Shown: positions 1 to 14,032, counted from the stretch's first letter. The stretch is 64,000 bases of DNA from Chlorops oryzae (GCA_020466095.1 CM035806.1:31337571-31401570); one strand, 5' to 3'. Translations and numbers: made by a program. The notes: generated by a model not told the origin, from the letters alone.

Positions 1-2868
1 GAAAAGGTGGCAACAATGCTTAAAAGCTAATTCATCAACTTAAGTGCAAGTGTTACCAGCTCACACCGAATGTTACATAACAAGTTAAAGAAGCCAAATG
101 ACCTCAGGGGTCTTCCCAGCTCATTTGTTACCTCGACGCATAGGCCTCGTCGTACGTAAGGAGATGTGGTACGTATAGTAGATGTGGAAGTGGTGGTCAG
201 TCGATGCGGGTGCGGGTGCGGGTATATGTGGTACGATGTGCATTTAATCGCATTCTCTCATTACTATTATTACAGCGTGCTTGCTGTTATTGTTGTGATT
301 TCTCTGGTTGTTGTAGTTGTTGTTGCTGTTAACTGGAGACCATGTGCAATAACAACAAACGTAATAGTCATAATCGTAACTGAAGTGCACCAAACCGAAC
401 TGAAACCGCAGCGCTCGCCTCATGCCCAGTTGTATTATGTCGGAGCGTATAACTGGGTAAATGCGCGACAGACAGACGGACAGATAGACCGACAGATACG
501 CAGACAAATCGACAGCCAGCCAGTCAACTTGGGGAACATATCGATCGCACTATTGGCATTTTTTCCACCCACTTTGTTAGTAAACGATCGATATGACTTG
601 GTCTTGGTCCGGCCCGGTGTACTCTCCTCTGTTCCACTCTGCTTTTCTCTGCCTTACTCTACTCTACTCTACTCTGCTCTGCTCTACTCTACTATGCTCT
701 GCTCTGCTCTACTCTACTCTACTATTCTCTAGTCCGGTCCAGTCTGGTTAAGGTGATGGATGCAGTTTCGTGCAAATCAACGATTTAAGCACGCTATCCT
801 TCAATAGAGGGGATACCCGGTAGTGGGCTCTTCAGTTCGGTTTAGCTCAGAGCCTGTGCTGAATGATCAAGTTGGCTTTTTGGCCAAGTTTTTCCTTTTC
901 CCTCGAAATTTCATTTCAACGAATTTCGATGCGAATGAGACTATGTGAATGCGCATGCGCACGCGCACTTGCATCTCTCGTATGAGTTTCAAATAGTTTT
1001 CACTTGTGCATGTTGCTTAAAGAGCGATCGTTAGCCCGCATCCTCCCCGATAGACTCCTTCCCATTTTTCGCCTTTCTCAGTCAGCTCTGCAGCACAGAA
1101 ATTATTGGTTTATGTGTTCGCGCACGCGCAATACGAAAAGTTGCCACGAAATGTGAGTATTTTTGCAGCTCGCTCTTAAGTGTTTAACGAAATTTCGTTA
1201 AATTACACGTCAGATACTGATAAGCGGTATGGCTTGCAAGGAGCTTAAATGCCTAAAAAAAAGAAAAGAAAAAAAAAAGAATAAAGAAAAATGGGGGTTT
1301 GCCTCAAGACGCTGAATCGCGTCTTGTTGTCTACTTATGGTTTTCTTTTTCTTTTTTTTTTCACTATTTCCTTTTACTCAAGTCTGCGAGGCATTGAGTC
1401 TAAATAGCGTGCTCCTTGTTAGTGTTTTTGATATCGTCTGACGGATTTGTTGTGTAAATATGATGTGAATTTACTTTTAAGATTTATCAGTCTATTTGAA
1501 TTCAAGAAAGAAGGCTGCAGCGCAACGATGATAAAGTCAAAGGAAAATAATAACAATAAAAATTTAAAAAAAATAAATAAAAACAACAATACTTCTGAGA
1601 ACCAGATTATGTGAAAGGATACAAGTTCAGCATTCTTATATACGAGACTGTAAGAAACTTTTCCCTCGACTCTTCGGAATTAAATCGAAGTCCTTGCAAA
1701 AGCTCGATCTCCTGATGTCGATTGCATCATTGAAAAGAGCTTCTCTCATACATAGTTGAATGTCACGATGTCAATACGTTGTATAAATGATTAACTGAAA
1801 AGTATTTAATTAATTGATTTTAAATTATAATTTAAAAGAGATTATTATTCTCTTAATACCAATCGATTAATCAATCAATCATTGCCTCTTTATTGCCGAA
1901 GGTCTTTTCTCATTCTGCAAATGTTTTCTTTCGATGAATTCGATGAATGCAACCAAAGAAATAAAAATATGAAGAAAAAAAATAGCATCGCTTCGGGAGA
2001 AAAGGGCAATCCTTTTTATGTCCTGTCCCTGTGAATCATTTCGTTCCTTTGAATGCTCTCCCATTTTATGCAAATTACGTTGCGGCGAATGCAATGGGAA
2101 AACGATCAAAGGAAAACTCGTCAAGAATTCCATCCCAAGCGTCTGTGTCCTTTGCGCTTGCAATTCACATTCGCTTTATTGAGAGCGACCTTCGTCCTTT
2201 TGCGAAAATATGCCGGGATGCACATTAACATCAAAAGTGCAACAATGCGTGTTGCATTATTGTGGGGTGAATTTTTTTCTGTCCGCTTTTTTTGTTTTTG
2301 TTGTTGTTTGTTTGGTGTTTTGCTTGTGTTTTTGTTGTAAAAGGCATTGTTACAAAAGACACTTGTTGGATTTGCGAAATCAAAAGCGAAGCCTTGACGT
2401 TGTTGCCTTTGTTCTTTCCACGGTCGCTACCCCGGATTTTTTCTTGTTGTTGTTCTTTGCTCTTCTAGAAGGAAGAATAATAAAAGGGTTGATTGTTTGC
2501 AAATTCGAAAATTGCCTGCTTGATTATGCATGCGAAAATCGGCTTCCTTAGAGATTCCATCACATATTTTCACACGCGAAATTGATTAATGAAAGACAAT
2601 GAAGAACAATGAAAGTGAAAAATAAAAATAAAAATCAAGAATCATTTCATTTAAGGACGAAGAGGGATGTAGGAAAGTATTTTGTCGTTTTATGCTCCGA
2701 AAGAACGAGTATCCCTCGTATTCTTCTATCTGGCGAAAGGGTGCGAAAAAATTCCGATAGTAAAATTATTGATACATAAGTATCTTATGGAATTAGGAAT
2801 GCTTGGGAATATTCACATAAACCGGAAAAAAGCCTTTTCCACGCAGAGGACTAATTACTTTCTTCCCA
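1..2868. other. Non-coding AT-rich DNA, no gene recognised
   Basis: Both strands were read. The open frames here are short, overlap one another and have no recognisable domain; the 166-732 frame runs into a CTCTA/CTCTG simple repeat. There are poly-A/T runs near 1255-1285 and 1340-1370. No RNA gene or transposon end is seen. Confidence 0.6.
645..729. repeat. CTCTA/CTCTG pentanucleotide microsatellite
   Basis: Imperfect tandem units of CTCTA, CTCTG and CTATG follow one another for about 85 bases. The frame across it encodes a monotonous YSTLL/YSALL peptide, which is a repeat artefact. Confidence 0.8.
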
Positions 2869-3296
2869 GCAAACGTTTGGAGTCCTATATGAGAAATTTT
2901 ATGAATCCTTGTTCGGAGTGTGAGCCCTCATAATGAGCTCATGTAGGAGTCCAAAATGAACGTGATTCCCTTCTTGCGAAGGTCTTCCCATATGAGTCCA
3001 AATTGATACACCAAAGGAGCCCATATTAGAGTCATATATATATATGACTCCTTCTCCACTCATGTTTAAGCGATTAAAAAGTCTTAAAACTTTGAGTGAT
3101 ATTTATAATCGTATGCTTTAGAAAAATTTATTTATAGATGCTCACAAATTTCTTGGGTTTAACGTATTTATAATTCAAATATTTTTGTTTTTGTTCAATG
3201 TTTATTTCTCGCCCCTATGTAGGATTTGAACCTCGGAACAACTCTCGTGTTCTAGGCATGCGTTCACCCATCGACTCCGTGTTTGCACAATCGAAA
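2869..3296 (-). mobile_element. tRNA-headed SINE, family S1 copy 1
   Basis: On the minus strand the element begins with a tRNA-like head ending in a B-box-like GGTTCAAATCC (plus 3222-3232), followed by GGGGCGAGAAATAA and an AT-rich body. A second copy in the opposite orientation lies at about 58785-59201. The two share the head, a central stretch ending in ATGATTATAAATAT-like sequence, and a 3' part containing ACCTTCGCAAGAAGGGAA and ATGAGGGCTCACAC. Two dispersed copies with the same ends and an internal pol III-type promoter fit a SINE. The 5' end is taken where similarity stops and is approximate. Confidence 0.6.
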
Positions 3297-4065
3297 CGGT
3301 TGAATTTTTTTCGTTAATAAGTTATATGTACATTTTTGTGTACCTATGTGAGCGAATCTGTGTGTATGCTAAAAAAAAAGTACATAAGACACTACAGTGG
3401 GTTCTTACGCATACTCATAACATAATTGGCGAAAAGAAACACTGCCCATGAATTCCATTTTCTCTCCATTTCAACTTTACTTTCATCAAAATCTTAATGA
3501 AATATCACAAATTTCTTGCTCCACATTCCCATTACCAGAGCAGAGCTAAGCAGAGTATTCTCTGCCTCCCTCACCTCGATTGGGATCTTCAAATATCCTT
3601 CGATGGTAGCAGGACTCCTGCTCATTATGCCGATTTACAGCTTTCTTACTATGCTTAGCGCGTCACATCGTCTATGTGCTTTTCTTATTTTCATCTGCTT
3701 GAATTGCTCCCCTCCGCTCATGATTCATCCGGCCCTCTTTGGCAACGTGTATATATGAATCTGTCTTTCAGTTTTCTTCAGTTTCCGCAACTCATGGGTA
3801 CGACGACTGCGTCCAACACACGCCGATGCTGATGCGATATTTACATGCAATAAAAATTAACGTTAAAGGGACCGAATGCGGCAGCGACTCAGGCAGATGA
3901 GTAGATGAATTTTAGCCCTCTTGAGGCGCACTGTGGAGATGGATTGTAGATTTCGGCTCAAAAAATTGTATCTTTCCTTACTGTAGAAAAATTGAAATGG
4001 AATGAGTTAATAAGGGGATTTGTTTGGAGTGTTTGAAGGTCTTTAGGTTAATTCTTGGTGTTTTG
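3297..4065. other. Non-coding, nothing recognised
   Basis: No frame with a domain, no repeat structure and no RNA gene is seen between the SINE and the GA-rich microsatellite. The 80-residue frame at 3516-3758 has no recognisable feature. Confidence 0.5.
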
Positions 4066-4790
<725 letters not shown>

Positions 4791-7200
4791 TATGGTAATT
4801 CTCTTCTTGGCTTCGCTTTTACATTATCTTCGAACGACATACGCAGTCAAACCTTTTTTTTTTTGGGCACACATTTTTTTTATTAGAAAGAATCTCTGAT
4901 GTGCGGCCCACTGTATGACATCTTGCGACTATGTGTATAGCACGCACTACGGATTTGAGAACAATGAAAAATCGAAAGGAGAAAAAAAAAGGAAATTCAA
5001 ATGAAATTGAAAAATCCTTCACCTTCGTTTATACAAATGACTCCCCAAGCGGCCAAGGATCTTGGGAGCAGGGAAGAAATTTCCTTATATTTTTTCTCTT
5101 TTTTTTTATTTCTTCTACTACCGAGAGCAATGACTGTAAACATACAAATACAACATATTGGTAAGCCAGCCGGCGGGACAGGACAGGATGGGCCAGGACA
5201 GGCCCAAGAATAAAAAATCTCTAATACTCTGCTTGACACAACTTACAAGGAAGAAAAAACAAAATCATTTGCATGTGAATTTTAGAGGGGTTGGTTATTA
5301 AATGGGTGGCATGCTACAATAAATTTCTCCTCCCCCATTTCAAATCCAATACGCACAGTGGTAAGATGTACGAAAAGAAGTAGCAGCTCTTGAAATGTGA
5401 AAACCGTGTCCACTCAGACTGGCTGCCGATGCCGATGGTGCTGCTGCTGCTGCTGCTACTGCGGCTGCTGGGATTTAGAGGTAGTCACTGGCGTAAACTA
5501 AAAGCTTGGTATGGACTGTCTGGAATGGTTGAATGGTTTGACGGCTGGGTGGTTGGGTGGTTAGGTTGCTGGGTTGCTGGGTGGCTGGGTGGATGGCATG
5601 ACTGTCGTACGTAAGGATGGGTGCTCTATTGGTGTGACAATATTAAGAAATGTAGGCATACCAATAGACTGACTATCGTGGAGGTAAGCCAGAGGACTCT
5701 TAAGTGCACGAGGAAGGAGAAAGTGCTGTAATAATGTAACAGGAAAGTGCTCGGCTGTTTACTATTCTAAAATCCCTCGTATACTGAATTATGCAAAAAC
5801 ATTGTGCAAGTACTACTAGGGGAAATAGAAAAGCCGCAAAGACGCTTTTCTTCTAGCCTTGTTGGTTTTTTTTTTTTTTTTTTTTACTAAAAAGGGAGCT
5901 AGAGCAGCCATCTCGTTATATTTGATTTTAGAAATGAATGAAAATATTTGTGCTCAATGGCTGTTTTGCTTAAGAATTGAATGCGATGCTTTCAAAAGGA
6001 AGGAATTCTGAAAAATAAAAATAAATTTTTTTTTTATGCATTGAAGTTAAGAAAAATAAACATAGTTCTTTCCAACTATTTTCTTTTTATTATGGAAAAT
6101 CTTTTCTTCTCTGTTATATCTGGGACGTAAAAAAAGTAAGACGAGCGCCCTAAAAAAGATAAGAAGAAAATTCGACTCCTTCCAATCGATTTATAAATTG
6201 CTTGAAAATATCAATGAACATCGAATTCTATTAACTTCTATGGGCAAGACTCAATGACTTTTAAGATCGCCGACCGACCATCGTCTTTTTAAATGACTAG
6301 AGACGCCATTAAGCCGTACTCCGAGATTTTCTTGCTTCGGTTTTTTTTTTTTTTTTCATTGGTCTGTAGTTTTTTCATTACTCTCAGTCTGTTTTTTTCC
6401 TCGCTATATCTATATATACTGGTATGGATATGTATGCATATATGTGTGTCCGTATACATGTATTTTTGTATATATGTATGTGTGTATATACCTATGTATA
6501 TGGGAAACAACGTGCAACACAGCTGGTGCAGCTTTCAAAAAGGCGGCAGATCACGTTGCTGATCACTGCTGGGCATCATCGAAGGGCATACGGCGTTGAA
6601 ATATTTCAATTAACAGAACAGCGAGGAAGCGTGCACCCATACGGACTAGCATATTACGTATCTATATGTTTGTGTGTGTGTGTGCATTTGCAGGATGCAT
6701 AAGTCAATAAACAATATTTTGACAAATCGCTGTAAATTGAGTGTGCAAAATATTATTTTCAATTTACGAATGGCCTTTTGCCTGCCGCTTCTCGGACGAT
6801 TGGTGATCGGGACTCGAATTCGGAGCGGGACTGGGTTTCGCATTTGCATTCGCGACCGCGATCTGCGACGGTTCTGATTGAAGTGTTGTGTTGTTGGCAG
6901 TGAATGCGGCCCTCTATGTATGTTGGTGCGGAGTGTAGTGTGTTGTTCTAGCCGCAGGTTGCTAATGATTATAAATTATTAAAATTGAATGTGTTGAGAG
7001 AGAATCTGCTTGCTGGATTGTTGCGAGTGCGTAGGCTCTTGAGGCTCTTGTACGACGATCGTGATGATGAGTTACAACACTCTGCAGGAAATTTCTATCT
7101 TTTTTTACATTTTTTGTTGTTAGTGGATCTTCGCTTAAGCCACATAAAATATAAAAATATAGAAATATAAAAATAAAAAATTTTAAAAATAAAAAAACAT
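4791..7200. other. Non-coding, nothing recognised
   Basis: Contains small CTG (5437-5457) and GGCTGGGTGG-type (5540-5592) simple repeats, poly-T runs and TATG-rich DNA near 6400-6510. The open frames are short and have no recognisable domain. Confidence 0.5.
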
Positions 7201-7202
7201 AA

Positions 7203-8560
7203 TATTATAAAATTATAAAATTATAAAATAATAAAATTATAAAATTATAAAAATTATAAAATTATAAAATTATAAAATTATAAAATTATAAAATTATAAA
7301 ATTATAAAATTATAAAATTATAAAATTATAAAATTATAAAATTATAAAATTATAAAATTATAAAATTATAAAATTATAAAATTATAAAATTATAAAATTA
7401 TAAAATTATAAAATTATAAAATTATAAAATTATAAAATTATAAAATTATAAAATTATAAAATTATAAAATTATAAAATTATAAAATTATAAAATTATAAA
7501 ATTATAAAATTATAAAATTATAAAATTATAAAATTATAAAATTATAAAATTATAAAATTATAAAATTATAAAATTATAAAATTATAAAATTATAAAATTA
7601 TAAAATTATAAAATTATAAAATTATAAAATTATAAAATTATAAAATTATAAAATTATAAAATTATAAAATTATAAAATTATAAAATTATAAAATTATAAA
7701 ATTATAAAATTATAAAATTATAAAATTATAAAATTATAAAATTATAAAATTATAAAATTATAAAATTATAAAATTATAAAATTATAAAATTATAAAATTA
7801 TAAAATTATAAAATTATAAAATTATAAAATTATAAAATTATAAAATTATAAAATTATAAAATTATAAAATTATAAAATTATAAAATTATAAAATTATAAA
7901 ATTATAAAATTATAAAATTATAAAATTATAAAATTATAAAATTATAAAATTATAAAATTATAAATATAATATAAAATTATAAAATTATAAAATTATAAAA
8001 TTATAAAATTATAAAATTATAAAATTATAAAATTATAAAATTATAAAATTATAAAATTATAAAATTATAAAATTATAAAATTATAAAATTATAAAATTAT
8101 AAAATTATAAAATTATAAAATTATAAAATTATAAAATTATAAAATTATAAAATTATAAAATTATAAAATTATAAAATTATAAAATTATAAAATTATAAAA
8201 TTATAAAATTATAAAATTATAAAATTATAAAATTATAAAATTATAAAATTATAAAATTATAAAATTATAAAATTATAAAATTATAAAATTATAAAATTAT
8301 AAAATTATAAAATTATAAAATTATAAAATTAAAAATTATAAAATTATAAAATTATAAAATTATAAAATTATAAAATTATAAAATTATAAAATTATAAAAT
8401 TATAAAATTATAAAATTATAAAATTATAAATTATAAAATTATAATATAAATTATAAAATTATAAAATTATAAAATTATAAAATTATAAAATTATAAAATT
8501 ATAAAATTATAAAATTATATTTAAATTATAAATTATAAAATTATAAAATTATAAATATTA
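7203..8560. repeat. 8-bp AT satellite array (unit AAATTATA)
   Basis: About 1.35 kb of head-to-tail 8-bp units, roughly 165 copies, almost without error. Irregular steps are confined to a few places (near 7965, 8330, 8425-8455 and 8518-8560). Both edges decay into looser AT-rich sequence. The array contains no G or C at all. Confidence 0.97.
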
Positions 8561-11500
8561 TATAAAAATTGTATAAATATAAAGACTAAAAAAAAAACTT
8601 CAAATCATTTTTTGAAGTATTTTCACATTAATTCCAATCAAAAGAAAGCAATTTCATGTCCTACAATGTTTCTGAATTTTCCCTCACAAATTTTCAATTA
8701 CTCTCAAGCGTGCTTTCGAATTATTGAAGTTTATTGCTTTAATTTTTTTATTACTTTTTATTTTTTTATAATATTTTTTAATAGAAAAAATTGCGTTTAA
8801 AGCGAACTTTCTCGTGCTTGGCACAAGCTAACGATTACTACTTTCTGCTCCAGTTATCTTAACTACTTACTTGACTACACCTCATTATTTGGGGATATGC
8901 TTGAGAGCACGCATACATTTCGAACTCCGTCGAATGCTGCTGCCTTTCAAAGCTCATCTAATCAAAAATTATTAAATTCGATTAAAATCTCGTCTCTTTT
9001 TAACAGAAATAAGTATAAGCTAGCCTCGAACCGAATTGAACTGTATCAACAGATCGAGAGCACAGTAGAGCAGAAGTATGAAGCCTCACACCAATTTGCC
9101 CCATTACTTATCTACCGTTCCGTCCGTTCAACTTATCAGTTATCCGTAACTGTAACTTCTCCAAAAAGTATGAGCAAAAAAAACTAAAAAACGAAGTCAA
9201 GAAAAAGGTATAAGGAAGAAAAAGGAAACGCGCTCGTGTGCAATGTTCACACATTTATGGCTCCTGCCAACGAAGACGTTTAACGTCGTCCGAGCTAAAC
9301 TCAAGCAGCATCGATAATAGTTATTAGTGCCAATATAAAGCTCCCCCCATTTCATAGTTTTTCCTTTTTTTTTTATTAGTTTTTTTGTGTTTTTTTTTTT
9401 GCTTTTCTTTTGCTGTTAAAATGGGCAATGATCCGTGGCGTGAACTATCGAAGTGAAAGAAGAAGGTACACATTATGTGATTATAGCAGAAACAAAATCA
9501 TCAATCTAAGAAGATAGGAGCTTGAAGGGGCTCTAGAGGTGCCTGGGTGTGGCGTGGTGCGATGTAGTGTAATGTGCTATGCGTCGGTGTAGTACGGAAC
9601 TTTTTCTGCTTCTTTTCTTTAATAAGAACTTGTAACGAAGTTTACTAAAGGCAAACAGGCTTGTTCAAGCGCTTATTAATAAGTTTCGCGGATACTGTCA
9701 AAAGAAAGAGACATAGCGTGAGCGAGCGAGCGAGCGAGAGAGAGTGAGAGAGAGACAGAGGGGGGAGAAACAACAAAAACTTGTAATAAAATAAAGGAGA
9801 AGAAAGTAGTAGTAATTTTGGTAAGTTTGAACTGATTCTATTTGATACCCGACGTCGATTAGACACTTTCGAATTCGTTCATAGAACGATGTTGCATTAG
9901 TGTTGTTAAACGGATTTCTCGAGAAATTAAGTCCCGAGGCTGATTTGATGATGATCATCGAACTCTTCGTTCCGTTTTCTTAAACTCCAAAAAATCCGAA
10001 ATTGCTTTTCATAAAAAATTTCCAAATCAAAAATCTCGAAGCATTGAAACTGCTTCACAAACTTTTCGGTTCTTGGCCCCAAAGAAATTGCTGCCCAAAA
10101 AGGATACCTACTTTCTACCCAAGAACATGAGCATGACCAAACACACAAAAAAAAAAAAAAAACTTTTAAAAAATCGATAAAATCAGCATGAAAAATAAGA
10201 AGTAAATAAAAGCATCGTTAATGAGCAAAATGAACTCCCTCTTCGTCAGACAGTTAACTTTGAAGAAGAAAAAAAATTTTAAGGACAAGAAAAGAAAAAA
10301 TTTAACGGAAGACAAGACTAAAAAATAAAAAAAAAGGGAAAAAACAAGCAAAAAGAAAATGAGGAAAAAATTAAGAAAGCACAAAGGCGTAGAGAAAACT
10401 ACACGAGGGTTGAAAACTCAAATACATTTGAAAAGAAATTAGTGAAGGACAACGATAACGGCGACGAAGAATTAAAATTAAAATGGAAAGACATTCTTTG
10501 TTTTCTTCTTTCCTTTTTTTTCATAATTGTTTTTTTCGGTTTTTTTTTTTTTTGGAAAAGAACTTTGTCGAAATGATTACTAAGCAGAAAGAGAGATGAA
10601 TTTTAAAAGTCTTAATTGCGATAAGTCAAGCTTTCCAAGGACATATGAAAAAAAAATAGAACTGAAATAATAATAGAACGGTAAAGTATGTATGTATGTC
10701 TCAAGAAAGTCCGAAAAACTTGAAGAACTCACAACAAAAGGGAATGATTTGTTAAACAAAGTGGAGAGAAATTCCAACCGAAATCATAAAATATATGCAA
10801 ATAACTTCGAAATGTTGTTGTTGTTGTTGTTGTTATTCCTTTCTTTTCTCTTTCCACTTAATGATATTCCCGAAAAGTTCACTTATTACAAAACTCACGC
10901 ATTTCCGGTATGTGCTCCATTTCCGCATTTCGTACATTACAGCGTACAGTTCTTAGGCCGGACGCATTTCGCCAGACGTGCATATGGTTGGTCTGCTGAT
11001 ACATAATTACGAATGAGCAAATCATTTGCTCCGAAAATGACTTTTTAATACACAGCACACTTGGATTTGAGGCGAAAACTAACCTCAATTTTTTTTTTAA
11101 TGAAAAAACGAATTGAGAAAAAAAGCACACATTCATTTGAATAATCAAAGCTAAATTTGAATATTTATCAAGCGAACACCATTAACGTCACATATATGCA
11201 GGCGTAAACATGCCGCCAGCCACATGCTGCGCTATAGCGTATTAGCTGTCGTTCTTATGTCGCTTGCGATATGTTGCCGGCAATTGGTCAAGCGGATATG
11301 GTGAGGGTCATTAGGATAACTGTACCTATGGTGCGGAGGGGGGGAAGGCAGCGGGCAGAGGGCAGGAAAGGAACGCGAAGTAACATGACTTTGCGTAGAT
11401 TGAATTGATTGTAATTTATGCCATATTTAAAGGATTTTGGAGCGCTGTGCACGCACGGAACTTTTGATTTCCTTTCAACCGCTTACATATGATGGTTATT

Positions 11501-11795
11501 ATAAGCGAGTTCTTTAGCTGCTTAATGAGTTTGTGCTTCCGAAAACAGAATTTTTGTGTTATCGCTCCGGAATGGACATGCGATTTTTTGTTGCTTTTCT
11601 GTCCTATTTTTTTCTTTTTTTTTTCTTTACTTTTAGTGGGCGTTTGTGTGAATAAGCCCCCTTGAAGAAAACGATTTTGAACGTGTGCACTAGTGCCTTG
11701 AGAATTTCATTTTAGTTTTCTCCGAAACTTATATAAGGGGGCGTAAAGGATATTGAAGAAAACCAAAGATCTTTGGTTCGTTTAGAAAAAGGAAA
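8561..11795. other. Non-coding AT-rich DNA, no gene recognised
   Basis: Only short frames without domains. Small GAGC/GA repeat at 9718-9760, TTG repeat at 10813-10835, and several poly-A/T runs. No transposon ends recognised. Confidence 0.5.
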
Positions 11796-11801
11796 TTTAT
11801 T
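11796..11801 (-). terminator. Candidate polyadenylation signal AATAAA
   Basis: Read on the minus strand, AATAAA lies about 115 bases downstream of the stop codon of the 138-residue ORF. In AT-rich DNA this hexamer is common by chance, so it supports but does not prove a transcript end. Confidence 0.3.
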
Positions 11802-11917
11802 TCTTTTTATCATTCCCTCAACACCAAATAATTTCAATCAAATGCGAATTATCAAAGCATTTCAAAAACAGTCAAACAACCAAAAACATTCCTTTGTCAA
11901 AATATCGTTCCATCAGA

Positions 11918-12334
11918 TCATAACTCGTTTCGATGACTCTCGTTCCCATTGGTCCTCTTCTCATTATTATGAACTGATCTGTCCGTTAGCACCGGTACGA
12001 ATGAAATGAAATAACCAACTGCACGTCTTGCATATCTGAAGAACCATGAACCAAAATTCCATAATAGTCCCATAAAACCCGACATGAGTCCTTGGGAATA
12101 ACCATAGCGATAGTCCAGCGATGGAATCGTATAGGGTGCAATCGAATGGTACAGAAAGAAATTCCTGTAGACCTCAAGCGCCTCCGCACCCAGTGACTCG
12201 CCAAAAAGTAAATGCTTTCTCAAATTCGAACTCCGATAGACGTCCCAAGAGAGATCATTGCGTTGAACCGAATACCGATTGAACGCCGAATTCAATAGCG
12301 GCGAAATTCTCGTCGATGCCCTTAGAGCTTGCAT
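11918..12334 (-). CDS. Hypothetical 138-residue protein with possible mitochondrial presequence and membrane segment
   Basis: I do not recognise the family. The frame opens with a true ATG in the context CGAAAATG, close to the fly start consensus, and runs 138 codons to TGA in DNA visibly richer in G+C than its surroundings. The first 26 residues contain R and S but no D or E, like a mitochondrial presequence. Residues 27-82 are polar with many aromatics (DLSWDVYRSS, EVYRNFFLYHS, PSLDYRYGYSQG). Residues 82-99 (GLMSGFMGLLWNFGSWFF) and about 105-116 are hydrophobic and could be membrane segments, followed by a charged tail rich in N, E and R. An AATAAA lies about 115 bases past the stop, and a TATATATA lies about 30 bases upstream of the start. 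It could be a single-exon gene, the last exon of a longer gene or a chance frame. It is the best host-gene candidate in the window. Confidence 0.45.
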   Translation of the reverse strand: MQALRASTRISPLLNSAFNRYSVQRNDLSWDVYRSSNLRKHLLFGESLGAEALEVYRNFFLYHSIAPYTIPSLDYRYGYSQGLMSGFMGLLWNFGSWFFRYARRAVGYFISFVPVLTDRSVHNNEKRTNGNESHRNEL

Positions 12335-13884
12335 TTTCGATTTCTATTTTTTTTTTTTTTTTATATATAGGTTTTCCTTTTCGTTTTTTTGTTTTTCGTT
12401 TTTCCTTTTTTCTCCGTTCTTTTAAATCTTGGCTCGTCTCGATGTATTTTGCCTTTTTGCGTAGGTGTTTAAAAATTTTACCAAAACAAACTTAATTCCT
12501 GGAATCGGATTCTGAAGCTTTATAATTGAAGAAAAAAAAAATATGTATAAAAAAATAAAAATTTACAAAGGGAAAGAAAATTCCTTGAATAAAAATTAAA
12601 CAAATTTTTCGAAATGAAATGCTCTCGAAAGGATATCAAAATGTGAATTTGGAGAAGGGCTTTCATTGCTTACTGCGTTTCGAATGGGCGAGAGAAGGTG
12701 AGACGAACTGAATTTTGATACAAGTTTGCCTTGGGTTTTTTGCTTTTTCGTATAAAAAAAAAAACACGTTTTTTTTATTTGTCTCTGCGTGTTGTTTTTT
12801 GTTTTTTTTTTATTCATTTTGTTTCTTACTTTTGGCTTGCTTCGTCCAAATCAAACGCCTTTAAGCCCTTTTGCGATGAATATTAATGACTTCTCATTTT
12901 TTGAGAGTTGACTTCAAAACATCGAAGAAAGCGCAAGGGTTGGAGGGCTTCTGAAAGAGACAATTTGGAATTTGAAGGAAATGAAGCAACCGGGAGACTG
13001 AGAGCAAAAAGAACACGGAGATGAGAACGAGAAAGGACGAAGGAAAAAATGCAAAAAGGATTAAGAATAGCATGAGAGTAATTTTTTTTTTTTTTTTTGT
13101 ATTCGATTTTTTCCATTATACCCACTGCTATGGCTCCAAATATTCTCCGCTGGAAAGCCTATAATTTCGGTTTTATTTTGTTTTTCTGATTCGTGTTTTT
13201 GTTTTGTTTTGTCTTGCTAGTTGTTTTTTGTTTTGTTTTGTTTTGTTTGTTCCTAGACATGTAATAGATGTCATCTGCTTAAGCTCTAAAAATTAATGAT
13301 TCCTGCAAAATTTCTTTCGTGCGCGCACTGGCGTTATTAAATGTTTTCATATCTGGAAAAATGATGTCGAAAAGTGTGAAGTGATGATGGTGAGTGAGGA
13401 GGGGGGCGAGGGGCGAGGACATGCATGACAGAGATAAAGATTGAAATTTCTGGATTATTGTGTTTCGAGGGCGTGGCTTCAATGCCTATTAATGTAACTG
13501 TTTTGCGTATTCAATCGATTGTCTTGAATTTATTTGATTTAAATTAATGATTCCCTGCAGCAGCGTTCAATTCAGGATTTCCATATCGGGTGAAAATGGC
13601 AAAACTGGGAAAGGATCTTCCAAATAAATAAATAAATAAATATTACGAATAAAATCATACGAAAGTTTGCATGATTTATTCAAAAAGAAAGATTCCTGAA
13701 AAAAAAAAAAATTATAAGTTTGCATTCCAATATTCAAGCCTAAAATTAAGGATCAAAACTGATGGAATTCAATTAAAGCTCAGTTAAAAAAAATTTCCCA
13801 AGAATTTTTTAAGTAGAAACCATTTCCTTTAACTAATCCTTAAATTGTCGTAACAGGTTTATTTCTAAGGGGTTCTCTCTAAAA
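12335..13884. other. Non-coding, T-rich DNA
   Basis: Many poly-T runs and TTTTG repeats (for example 13195-13250). No coding frame with support and no repeat family recognised. Confidence 0.5.
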
Positions 13885-14032
13885 GGCTCTCTCTAGTTCT
13901 ATCAGAAATGAAAAACTTCATATAAAAGAAAAAAAAACACGCTTCAGAAATGAATCTGAAATTTTCTGAAGTGTTTTTTTATATGAAGTTTTTCATTTCT
14001 GTTTCAATTCTGACAGAGCTGGAGATAGCCCC
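13885..14032. mobile_element. Foldback MITE, family A copy 1
   Basis: Near-palindromic element of about 148 bp. The left arm contains TCAGAAATGAAAAACTTCAT and the right arm its complement, with GGAGATAGCCC at the right edge matching a degraded GGCTCTCTCT on the left. The same arms occur at 21132-21275, so this is a dispersed family and not a chance hairpin. The target-site duplication is unclear here. Confidence 0.65.

Noticed and set aside
166..732. 188-residue plus-strand open frame
   Set aside because: Hydrophobic start and a CTCTA repeat end, no domain; translation of simple sequence.
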